From Myoxocephalus aenaeus (Eukaryota > Chordata > Actinopteri > Perciformes > Cottidae): a DNA stretch of 64,000 bases. The position numbers and the translations under genes are program-made. How positions within the stretch are numbered: the stretch's first letter is position 1; every line of letters begins with the position of its first letter. Below, piece after piece: positions 11,650-22,990 of this stretch. The notes beneath the pieces were generated by a model, which did not search any database, had not been told where the DNA came from, and was given only the letters and a program-made list of their open reading frames with translations. The stretch is from contig JBAMJR010000053.1 in the NCBI GenBank assembly GCA_038501785.1, forward strand, positions 4,806,501-4,870,500. Reading direction: 5' to 3'.

Positions 11650-14600
11650 AATGAATGTTACACTGGATTTATGTTTACTGTGTTATTTAAATAGATCGCC
11701 CCTTGGCCATTTCAAGTTCATATTTTAGGACAACAGTGAGTAGAATGTATGACCAAGGTCGTGTAATTTGTTTACTACACACAGACAGTCAATGTTAAAT
11801 ATATACCCAGTTGTCTCGAACAAGATCATTTCTGTCACTGGTCCACGCCAGATAGTTGCTAATACTGTCATATATATTCCTCGGGCATGAATAAACAGCT
11901 AATTATAAGAAACCGCAACAAAACAAGGCGTCGATGGCAGAACTTTGATCGCCCATGCGGGACTCTGTTTGGAGGACCCAGCAGGTGGCCTGAAACAAAC
12001 CTGAAAGGGAACCGCGGCCCGACTGCACCTCCATATCACACATTCAAACCGCTGTCTCTTATCTCCTGGACCCCTCAAAACAGCCGCTCTGTATGTGCTC
12101 ACAGTGCCACGCATCAAAACACCAAGTTTAAAGGAGGACCTCAACAGTGTCGTTTGCAGGAATCTTTAAAGAACTGAAGTAAGCATTTCATGCTGCGATA
12201 GTGCTTTTCACATATGAAGTCAGTACACACTGTAAGATGCTGCGAGTTGGGGATAACAAGAGTACTCATTGAATGCCAACACATCCATTATTATGGCTTG
12301 ACAAACCTATTTATTCATCCGTTTGGTGATGGATACAGTTTATTTTCACAGTCCCTTATACAGAGGCCCATAATTGACTCTGACTGGCGAGTATTTCAAA
12401 TGCCCATCTCTCAATGCATATTGGCTTCTTTCCCATCCCATATGACAGGACATGTCATTGCTGGACATTGCTAGAATTTGAATTATGCATAAGTGGACCT
12501 TTGGGAAGGATTATAATTGCCACAATCCAGGATCATTCAGCAACTCACACAGAGAAAGGATCAATAAAACTATAGAATACATGAACAGGCACAGGGACCT
12601 GCTGTTGATTGTAAATATTTGTATTGAGTTTACTCAGTGATACAGCATTCCTGTAATATACCCATTACCTCAAAAGCTGCTGTTTATCATGGATTATAAA
12701 GATGCCACTATAGGTCTGTCCCATTCCTTAGTTCTTCCGTTCCTAGTGTTGGTGTTATGCCAGAATGTGAATGTGCTGTCCGGACTCAAAGTGCCCATGA
12801 CAATGTACACAATGGCCCAAAGGAGCCTAAAACAAAGAGGGGGAATTGACTCAGAAACTAAATGCACCACACAAGGCTCAAACAAAGAGTATGCATTGAT
12901 TGAATCGTTTAATTTCCTCAACACAAAAAGAGAAATCAAAACACACACAGGCCATGTGCAGACCATAGTATCTTCAGTTAGGACCCAGCAGTTATCATTT
13001 GCCTATTAGCGCTAGTACAGATGAAGCTGATTAAATAAGTCAAACGTTAACCTCCTGGTAGGGCTGGAAAATGCAATGCAATGGATGCCCAAAGTCATGA
13101 GGATAAATCATCTGGCGAACATGAACGCCTGATGCAAAATGTATGGTATTCCAGTTATTGGTGATAGAAAGGTCAACTAACCGACACTGCCATCTCTTCA
13201 AGGAGCTCGCATGGCTAAACGCCCATGACATTAAAGCTGTGACCTCCTCTTGGTCGGGGTGTTTGGCAAAACCTGCAGTACTTTCATAACCCGTGGTTCA
13301 CACCAAGAGTGGGTGGGAAAGGCTGACTGAAAGTATGACTGAACCTGCAGACACACTGAGGAGGCTAAAAGCTGCAAACAAAAACACTAATGAAAGAAGT
13401 CAGGTGGAAAATGTAAGCACAGTAGTACTAATTGACCTGACAGACACCTCCAGTGTGTCTCAGTGGAGAGAGCTGGTGGCATGGCCCTCTGCTTAGCTGA
13501 AGTGTGTGTGGCACTGCTCTCTGTCATTTGGCTGTCTGACGGTCTGCAGTCCCCAGACCTATTGCTCTTTTCATCATCTCTTTTTGTTTCGCGCCCTCAA
13601 AGTCTCTAAATATTGCTTCTCCCCCATGTGTCTTTTGCTTGTCCATTCGTCTGTCACTCAGCGCAGCCCTACTTTTCATTTTTAAACACACTCGGCTACG
13701 CACACACGCACATCGTTCCATTTCAGAGGATACCACTCAAACCAAATCCCCAGTAGTGCTGTCCCCAAAAAGCTTCCACCATCAGCGAAACGTAGTGCAT
13801 CTAAGTGGTGGAGCGGATATCACAGTGTGTTGCTTGACCCTCCAAAGTGACAAAATGCACGGCGGCAGCACATAAGAGCAACATCAGCACTCTGGGACAC
13901 ACAACAGCAATTTCTGAGCACAGCACAGCAAACTCAAATCAAAAAAAGCAGTGAGAAACTGTGACATAGGAGCTGCTTTCCATGCCTGTTGAAGATGTTT
14001 TGAATTAATTAGATAAATTGTTTTATGTTTGTGTTATGTCCATGTTTCCAGGAACATGCCAACAATGTTGAATATTCATAAGATGCATTTTGAAACCAAC
14101 ATCTGGCCCCTCTATTTTTACTTTACATATTATAAGATTTCTCTACTCAACACAGTAACGGTGATGAATTGTGTACTTGGCATCACACACCTCTCGGACC
14201 ATGGGGGCAATGAGTTGGCAGTAATTGGGTTTGATTTAATGCAGTAATGTATCCAACGCAGCTGTCATGCTAAACAAGCTTGTGCACACAAGTACCGTAT
14301 TTACCTCTGGCGTGAATGCGTTATCTCACTGCCTCATGCTCTCAACTAAAAGCGTCGGAGTGCAGGGGTCGTTTGTTTTATTCAATTCTATATCATTAAC
14401 TTCAAAATATATTCATAAATTAAGTTTTTGCAAGAGTAGCTACTTAATAAATGCATGAGGAAACATGCCATGTGCTTTTGTAGGACAAACTATGAAGGAG
14501 CAAAACTTCATGTGATAGTAGATTTCCATTTGGATAAGTCCATGTGTGGCTGATGCAGCCAACAAGACACCAGAAGAGTCTTGATATAGCACACGGACCA

Positions 14601-16735
14601 CAGGGGAGGATACGGTGCACACTTCTCGTGTTTTATTTATGATTTATAAATGTACTCACCTGCTGTTTTGTCCAAGTCTGATGTAAGATTCACAAGAAAA
14701 CATAAAGTCATTGGCCATTACGTCAACTGTTCTTTATTTCATTTTTTATGTAGGCCACAACTAAATTAATTGTGTAATAAATCATTGACAGACAAATTCA
14801 TTTTTTATGAAAAAGAGCAAGCAGGTGGTATTCAATTACAGCAGCTATGGAGCATACTGTCAAATAGAATAATGTCATCCATGGCCATTCAGAACCATTA
14901 AGAAGTCAAACCCATCTGTGCCTCTCCCCTGTGAGCTGCCATGTTAAAGAATACATGTTTCCAACACAGTGCATGTCATGTCAAGACAGATGCTCGCATC
15001 TGATGGAGAAGTCGAGAAAGTGACAGTAAATATGAGTATACATGCACTTTTTTTTCAGTGGTGACCACAGATACATGTGTATGCAAATGTTGGCTTTCAC
15101 ATTATTCATTGACCTGATCTGACACTGCAACCTCACACATGCACTACCACATGGAGCACACATGCTATGAGCACATTACAACACAAAGCCACATAAAGTA
15201 TGTATTTATCCAGCAGCTCCCGATTGGGCAGCTTAATACATACTCGACCTTGTAAATCAATTCATGAACAGAATTGCATTTTCATATTTCACGTTGTGAT
15301 TGGGTCAGGTGCCCCAAAGCACAAACAGTTCCCATCCAACTCACTAAACAGGTGCATAAATCAAGCAGTGACCTTTTTGTGGTAGAATAAGCAGAGGACA
15401 GGCAGTAGCTGTCGTTGTCCCAGGGCGTAACTTCTCACTGCGAGTGCATGTGTGCATGTGTGCGTCAACTGGACCACAGACTGGGTTTCAACTACAGGGC
15501 TTTTTCAAGGTTTATTTTGATGCAAATGCACGTTTTTATGTTGACGTTGCAAAATTCACATTCCGCCATGTGGAATTGTACAAATATATAGTTGAATCAA
15601 ATATCAATAGAGCAAACACGTTCTCAATCTAGTACACTCTGGTTTTGCTGCTACATCCTTACTTGGTCTGGTATGACCAGAAACTGTAGGTGGCTAATGT
15701 TGGCAAACTAATCTTTTAATTGACCACTTCTTTATAGCTACTATTGCCCAATAATTTCCACTTGTAGCCACAGTGGTGGTTGTTCAGCAAAGTTAAAGTA
15801 AATTGGCTTGCTTTGCTTTTTTCATTTGGTTTTTCCGAACACATGTCTTTTCAATTGTGAACACCGTTTTCACTAGTTGATTTCACTTACATGATTTTGG
15901 TATATGCCCCTCTGAAATTACTCTCTTTGCTGCATATATTTTGTTGTATGATTCTAACATGTAATAATTTCTTAACTCATTTAACAACACACTGAAATCA
16001 CTGTTCAGTAGTTCCTTTGTTTAACCATCCAATATGCCATGCAAGTCATGCCATAGTATTGTAGTGATGAGTAGCTCTCCCCCCCCCCCCCCCATGTTTT
16101 TTGTTTTGTAAGTGTATGTAATTGCATTAAGGAACATACACTGTGAATATTTCATTATTTGTCTACAGGAAGTGTATAGTGAAGATATATACATACAAAT
16201 TATGGTTATTCATAATGTTTTCCCCAAGTAGTTTTCCATGTGATTCAGATTCACAACTCTCTTCATAATCTGTCCAATCGTTTAATCAAAGCCTTTAGAA
16301 ATCAAGAGTTTAAGACATGATCAGACTGATAGACTCAAGTAAGTGTAGGGCTGCTGTTCAGATATGACACAGCAGTGGAAATAGCTAATTCTCCCCTGCT
16401 GATTATGTAAATACCACTAGATCCCAATCTCAAAACACCATTAATCATGTCCGTATGGTTTGACTGTGTGTTATTTCAATTTCCTTGTGAAGGGCTCGTT
16501 TGAGAAGCAAAGCTAATCAATTGTATCTCATTATCGCTGCATAGATCTATGTCTGTGACACTCTACACTGATATTGACAAAAGATGAATATTTTAACAAT
16601 TCAGTGGCAAGGGAGAACGTCTGCCGGCTGGAATATTACTGTGCACATTTGACTTTGCTTGTCAATAAAACTGATAATTAAGGTTTTATCAAAATGAAGC
16701 TAATTATTAATGTGAATCTGGCCTCAAGAGTTGTT
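11650..16735. other. long noncoding stretch, no gene seen
   Basis: About 5 kb of unique-looking AT-rich DNA. Frames are up to 106 codons, for example plus 12689-13009, whose N-terminus is hydrophobic by chance composition. None has a family motif. A C15 tract lies at 16079-16093. The stretch at 16430-16720 looks like possible conserved noncoding DNA. Confidence 0.5.
16079..16093. repeat. poly(C)15 tract
   Basis: Fifteen consecutive C residues. Such runs are prone to length error in sequencing, so the exact count is uncertain. Confidence 0.9.
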
Positions 16736-17345
16736 ATAGATAAATACTAACATCAGCATGCTAACAAGCTCATAATGTTATATGCCATATATTTAGTTTT
16801 GAATCATGTCTTATAATTTATTTGTATGATCTAAAGACATTCCTTTGCCATATGAATGGATGTTATATTCATATTCGAAATAATGCTTTTTTGGGTGAAT
16901 TATTTATATTAATCTAATGGTATAAGAGGAAGGGGCGGGACTGAATCTCATGTTTTATTTTCTTTATTTAGAACGAGACATCGGCACAGTCTTTGACCTC
17001 GCGTTAGACCTCACGTTAGACTTACGATGTTGTTAAGTTCGATAAAAGTGAAAATAAATCGACAAAACGATGGGTTTATTATTTGACCCTTTTAACGTGT
17101 GAGTCAAGAAACGGAGTCCCGTAGCGTGGCACAGAATAGGACAAGAACAAGGAACAGGCCACCACAATGTTAATGCAAACATGCTGATGTTTAACGGATA
17201 ACATCTACCATGTCCACCATCATCTTCGTTGAGTGTGTTAGCATGCTTACATTTGCTAACAAGCAGAAAATGCAAAGTACAGCGAAGGCCAATGGGAATT
17301 AGTTTTATTGGGATGTGGTTATAAACCAAAGTATGGAGTCTCAAA
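16736..17345 (+). repeat. dispersed fish repeat, family C (copy 1), split by an insertion
   Basis: The 5' part (AACATCAGCATGCTAACAAG) is at 16736-16780. The family then resumes at about 17166 and continues through GTTAGCATGCTTACATTTGC, AATGGGAATTAGTTTTA and TTATAAACCAAAGTATGG to about 17345. The same text appears at 32493-32690, in the same orientation. Between the two parts lie about 385 bp that do not belong to the family. AATGTTA occurs at both junctions (16774-16780 and 17166-17172), as expected of a 7-bp target duplication. The family is a common percomorph repeat that I cannot name. Confidence 0.7.
16781..17165. mobile_element. candidate insertion within family C repeat
   Basis: This is the extra sequence that interrupts the family C copy, flanked by AATGTTA on each side. 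It has no obvious terminal inverted repeats and no coding frame of note. It contains a 12-bp tandem pair, GACCTCGCGTTA then GACCTCACGTTA, at about 16996-17019. Its right half is richer in CpG than its surroundings. It may be a small retroelement fragment or an unclassified element. The boundaries rest on the flanking repeat and the 7-bp duplication only. Confidence 0.45.
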
Positions 17346-18876
17346 AAAAGGCTAGAAACTACATCATATGTTAAACTGATAAACTTCATATATTTTACAT
17401 TCATACAATATTGACCTATTTGCTATTACTTTTAATTAAAGAACATATTTTTTCCTAGTATTGTTACCATTTCTTAACACTTGAATACACATGTGCAGTA
17501 CATAAATCAACACAGCAACGGCAAAAACTGGCTCTTTAAATTAGTAAAGGAAATAAACCTCACATGGCACCAATACTAATGAGACGCTCACCTCTCGCTG
17601 GTGCTGGTATTTTAATTATAAATTGTTGTGCAGCATGCTTTTAATGACTTGGTTTTAATATAAAGCACAATTGTGTACATCTTGCTGCCATGCCACATTG
17701 AAAATAGTCAAGGGAACTGGAATAATGAAGAATCAATGGAGCAACATATTGGATGTTGATGTTCATCAATATGGCTGTAAACAAGAAACAGTCTTGCTGC
17801 TTGAGAATTCACGGCATGGCTAAGGAGTTGGAGCCGGGATTATTTAGTGAGTGTACAGTATGCGTGTGTATGCCTTCTTTGAAATTAATTACGTCTTTAA
17901 TTAGAAGTTTTCTCTTTTTTTCCCCCAACACATAATACACATTTTCAGAAGTTATTGACTTATACATACAATCAGAGGATTTTCAAGTAACTCCTTTGCA
18001 CAAATAAATGGTTATTAAAAATTGTACTGTAGCTTAAAAGTCAAGAGTGCAGCGTCTAGACACTGCCTAAGTGGAAACTCTGGAAATTATTTGCATTTTT
18101 CGTTACTGCCTGGCAGGAGACACATTTGGGGCTCGTCTGCGAGACATGTCTACCCTGTTCCTTAGCTCGGATTGCTTTCTGTCCACTATCTCTTGTGAGG
18201 GACAGTGAAGCCATATTCAAATTAACATGCAATCCACTTTGGATTGCCTTCTATGAAAATAACATGAGGCGAAGATAGGTAGACAGACTAATTTAAAAGC
18301 AGGCTGGAAAAAAGCAATTGGCGACACTGATGCGGGACCTTTGAAAAACGTGCGGCTGGTGCGAGGAGATACATGTCTGTAGTGTGTGGTGTTGTGTAAA
18401 AACAAGGAAGGTTCCTCTGCTTACAGTAGCAAGGTAAGCCATCCTCCTGTTTGTCATTTCTCCCCTCCAACAGACTGTGAAAGATCATATTAGTGGCTGC
18501 CTCTCTTTTCACACCACAACCTGTGCCGCGATTGGATTTTGTGGCTGTTAGAGTCTGGAAGTGGTCAAACAGAGAGACAGTCGGGAGGTCTGTAACAGTG
18601 TAGTTGGCACCGTTTGGATATGCGATATGACAGGCAAAGAAAGAAAAAAAAGTGTGCTTGTGTTTCTACGTGTGAGACGAGTTGCGCGTGTTTCGGTTGT
18701 GACGGCCTGTGCGCTTAATTCATGAGGGTATTACTGTATCATGCTCCTGCGGGTGACACGGTGTGTGTTGCCCACGGCTGCAGCGGCGTGTGGCATGATG
18801 GGAGCTGGCTGACACGCGGTGGGTAAGCAAACGTCAGGAAAGGAACTGCAGCAGCGAGCGATTCCAGTAAGCAGGC
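17346..18876. other. noncoding stretch, no gene seen
   Basis: Unique DNA with rising GC toward 18700-18870. Minus-strand frames near 18217-18512 and 18731-19006 have no domain; the latter is an artefact of the G/C tracts that follow. Confidence 0.45.
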
Positions 18877-18994
18877 AAAAGCCAAAACCCAGTCCTCTGA
18901 GCAGGGGGTGGGGGGGGAGTAAATGTCTGTCCCCCCCCCCCCCCCCCCCCTGCTCAGAGGACTGGGCTTTGGCCTTTACATTTACTCCCCCCCC
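18877..18994. repeat. interleaved inverted repeats around a C20 tract
   Basis: Arm A1 (18877-18908) is the reverse complement of A1' (18946-18977) with 2 mismatches in 32. Arm A2 (18910-18926) is the exact reverse complement of A2' (18978-18994) over 17 bases. The order is A1-A2-A1'-A2', so the two pairings interleave as in a pseudoknot; a simple hairpin would be ordered A1-A2-A2'-A1'. Twenty C residues occupy 18931-18950, and the ends of A1 and A2 are G-rich. The proline-rich frame that crosses it is a by-product of the C runs. Confidence 0.88.
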
Positions 18995-21900
18995 CCCTTC
19001 CTCCACGCCTACAGAGACCTGTCCATAGCGTTCCTGGTGGAGCGCGTGCTGGAAGCAGAGAGCTGCCGGTCATGGTGAATAGACGCTCTCACACGAATAA
19101 CAAGCTCTCTTTGAATTGCTTTGGACATTATGTTCTGGTGATAAGAGGACATATGACATCCCCGTGATAAAATAACGTGCTTCTCTGATGAAATCACACA
19201 GTGTGAGAATGCTACACTTAAAGTGCGAGTCTGTCACACTATTTATTTTGGATTTTTCAAGAAAGTAATACAGATCCTGGTTGCTGCAGGAAGTTCATTT
19301 ATATGATTCTCTGTGTCTCCATAATAGAGTGCAACATCCAGGAAGATAAATCACACATTAAAAAAAAAAAGGTGAAAGTCAGCAACCACATTATTTTGAC
19401 AAGTAGTTGTCCCCAAAATAAGGGTTGTGGTTTGCATGTTTGCTGATGTGCTGGTAATCCTGTTTCATGCTCTCCTGGAGAGGAGTCGCACCATCATCCC
19501 CAGGCATGACAATCCCACCTACCGGAGTACACCAGCAACCTCCGCAACTCCAGTATGACTGATGTGTTTACGCATTCTCTTACCATATTTACCCCTCAGT
19601 ATCCTCAGTGCAGACGACTCAACATTTACAAGGGGTGATTCACAAGCCGTCAAGAACAGTGCTGCATTATTTGAAAACGTGGGGGCAGCTGCAACATTTT
19701 TCTTCATATAGCAGCATATTGACTATAAACCTCCATCCAGGATGTGAGGAAATAATGATAATCTTGTTTGAGGGATGAATGCACGGCACAGTTTTAGATA
19801 GTCAACTTACTTCTCCCACAGTGGGCCTAAATGCGGACGGATAGCGAGGGAGAATTCAATCACACCTACAGACTCCCGACGCGGCGAAATCGAGAAATAG
19901 ATGGCAGTCTGGTTGTCATCCCTTACTTCCTGAGAAGTGTGACTTTCAGTGCTACGTGATAGCCCAAAAGTGTGCAGCGGAGAGGTCAGCCTTCAGAAAG
20001 AGACAAAATGATTCAGGAGATATCAGTGACGGTCGAGGTGACGCTCTCTCTGTGCAGATGTATGCCGTTGCTCAAGAAAGAGAGGAAGATAGAAAGATGA
20101 GGACATGGCGGAGGGATGAGATAAAGGAGTGGGAAAAAAAGCTATTGATGCTGCTGCAAATTTCCCCCTGGCCAGCTATGACAAAAATGGATGATTTTTA
20201 TTAAGGGCCTTGGCTTTGTATCTTCCATCTCATATATCTTTTCTAACAGAGGAAGGCCATCTTTGTACCGGTCATAGAAAGAGATTGTTGCACTGCTATT
20301 TTTTTGGGGGGGGGGGGGGAACTTAAATTTGACTTTGTCTCCCTTGTGATGTAAGGGAATATCAAATGTAATTTCCCCCATTTTTCAATATAAGATACAC
20401 CTGTTTTGGGGACATATTAGGACTCTGAGTAGGTATTTCCCGAGGCAGTGATTAACTGACCTTTGAGGGCTCGTGGAGATGTGAAGTCATCATTTGTAGT
20501 GCGCTTTGTAGTGCGCTAATTTTTAATAAGGTCACTTATTGTATTGTAGCATGATACACTTTTATTGACTAAAGATACCTCATTTTTGACAATATTTAGT
20601 AGGATTGATAATTTTTCATTAATCTAAAAGACTAATGCCACAGTTATATGTTTCTTCCCAACACCAACATTGTGTGAATCCCTCTACAGCTACTTTCTGA
20701 CTCCTTCAGCCTCTCTGTGGCACTGTGGCTCATTTGTCCCGACTGAAGATGTAGATCTTTAAAAACAGGTCACAACTAAGAAGTTATTTGTATAACAGTA
20801 ATTTTCTAAACTGCAGGGCGCTTGTTTTTGTGTGTTAAAGAGACAAAATAATAGTGTTAAGTCTTTAACGCTCTAGTGAGCATGTTTGGCACCAGGACGG
20901 ATAGGATTGACTTAGAAGAAAATATTGTGCCCATGTTCATCAAAATGTAGGACCATGTCTCCCAGTGTTTTTGGACAACAATAAAAGGCAATAAAAGGCG
21001 TATTGCATGGACAAACACCTCTTTTTCTTTTTATCCTTGGTGTAAATCATTATGTGGAATAACACTACATCAACTATTACACCCTCCACAAACAGAACAA
21101 CTTGCACAAACTTTACCCCTCTCTTCCCTCCACCCTGGCATCTTAGCCCTAGATTGTTGTACTCTCCCCGTCACCTCTGACCCCAACCTGTCACACCTCC
21201 TCCCTCCCTTGGGAGTCTCCAGGCTCGCCTTCTCTTTGTACGACATGCTCCTCCACATCCCAATGACAGGCCCCATAAACCACCGTCGAACAAGATAGCC
21301 CACCACTCTGCTCACTGGAAGGCCTGTGGGATTGCCATCGGAGAACGAACAAGGGCACAAGTCGGGTCTTGTGTTAATCAATAATGTACTCTCTTTCGCC
21401 ATCACACTATCTGTCACCTCCATTTCTAAGAAAGCAGAATAAATAGTAGAGCCTGGATTTGTTGCTTCCAATGATGGATACCGGCTGATAACGTCGCCTT
21501 GGCAACTGTTCTGCAGTGTACATACACCATAACGGTCTCCGGCGCTAGCTTTTCTTACTCTGAGCCTGAATGTCTCTCTTATTGGCAGGCTGTCACTGTA
21601 AACATTCTGCTATAGCTCAAACTGACAATAAAGTAAATGAAATGCTTCATTTCTCCCCGCAATCGTTTTAGGTTTTTGCACAAAAGCCATGACAAAAGCC
21701 ACGTACAGTTCATTACTTTTGCTGCCACTGTCAACACAGGAGATTGTCTGCAAATAGAAGAAACAAATTTATATCTGAGGCTTTGCCTGGATAGTAACAA
21801 CTTTCCCCACGTTTAGGCTGATCTTTGCAGCCTGTAATTGCATGAATCATTCTGTCTCTCTGTCCACCATCTGTTAATAGGTGACACCTGCACACGGATA

Positions 21901-22669
21901 AACATGTCATGTGCTTTGAGAGCAAAGTAGGCATCAGAGACCTTGAGTTATAGTGAAAAGTGTAATTCAATTAAAAGTTTTGAATAACTAAATGCAGGTT
22001 ACAGCATTTTGAGGCAGTATTACCCATGTTTACAAAAGAGAAAACACTCAATGCACTTCAGCCAGTAGCAAGGTCACCTCAAAGCACACATCTAAAAATA
22101 ATGCTCCATTTGTAATCCACTCACCTTTCCTTTCAAAGAAAGCGCATCAAAAAGACAAAATGTCAAACAGCCGTACATCGAGAGCAAATCAAAACGGACG
22201 AGCCAAAGCAGTACATTTAGCCCCCTGTGGCTCTGTCTGCCTCACAGAAATCAGTCACGGCCAACTACGGTAATGCTTGAAGGACTGCCTGCTGTCAGCC
22301 TGAGATGAGCACTCAGAGTTTCTACCACAGGTTCCATGTGTTCCGACTTGCCATACCCAAAATGAGCTTTTAGCGGTCTGCCTGTCGGACAGACAGGAGC
22401 AGACCAGAACACCCTGTTTAGAGCTGACAAAAAAACTGGGCCCGCTGAGCGTGGGAGGGGAGTGCTGGAATAGAAATCCTGACGGTAATAATCCTGATAG
22501 TAATGCTTCCTTCAAAGGGGTGTTGGAAAAATAAATGTGTTCTTACATGGATTACCTTGGCCAATACTTTTCTTGCACTGAAAAAAAAAAGAAAAACCTC
22601 TGTTTAGCTATTTATGAATAAATATAATAATTGTCAGTGCCTTTAAAACATGTCCTATATGGCCTGATC
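18995..22669. other. noncoding stretch, no gene supported
   Basis: This holds an imperfect hairpin at about 19382-19437 (GCAACCACA pairing with TGTGGTTTGC), a G14 tract at 20306-20319, and a 12-bp tandem pair TTTGTAGTGCGC at 20493-20516. A 133-codon minus-strand frame lies at 21070-21471 in pyrimidine-rich DNA; it has no domain that I recognise and no splice context, so it is not called as a gene. Confidence 0.45.
20306..20319. repeat. poly(G)14 tract
   Basis: Fourteen consecutive G residues preceded by a T run. The exact length is uncertain, as for any long homopolymer. Confidence 0.9.
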
Positions 22670-22990
22670 TGCCAGTTGCAGTATATGTTGAGGCTGATGG
22701 GAATGTCTCTAGTTTTAGCGGGTATCTGGTTGAATACCAACATACTGGTCTAAAGCTACATTTTGACTTGATGATGGTGAAAAATGGAAAATGCAGTGAT
22801 AATCTAAATTGTTTAAATAAATAAATGGCATGATAATAGTCATCAAGACACAATCTCATTGTGGCGCTAAAAGAAAAGTCAAGTGGATCACCAGAGTCAG
22901 GAGGATTGATCCTCTAGGGACCATGAATGTCTGAACAACATTTCAGAGCAAACCCTATCATAATTGTTGAGATATTCCAGTCTGGGCAAG
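22670..22990 (+). repeat. dispersed fish repeat, family C (copy 2, 3' part)
   Basis: It starts near TTGAGGCTGATGGGAATGTC and continues with TTTTGACTTGATGATGGTG, TTGTGGCGCTAAAAGAAAAG, ACCATGAATGTCTG and ATTGTTGAGATATTCCAG, in the order known for this percomorph repeat. It overlaps the last part of copies 1 and 3 (GAGGCTGA.GGGAATG) and extends further 3'. About 60 bp near 22795-22855 look like extra sequence. Noncoding. Confidence 0.7.

Noticed and set aside
17033..17404. 123-codon minus-strand frame
   Set aside because: It runs antisense through the family C repeat and the sequence inserted in it.
18819..19028. Plus-strand frame with a proline-rich translation (and its minus-strand Gly-rich partner)
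   Set aside because: It is produced by the C20 and G/C tracts and the inverted repeat units; there is no domain or splice context.
21070..21471. 133-codon minus-strand frame
   Set aside because: It starts like a plausible protein (MEATNPGSTIYSAFLEMEV) but has no family I recognise, no splice signals and a skewed C-terminal half from CT-rich DNA.
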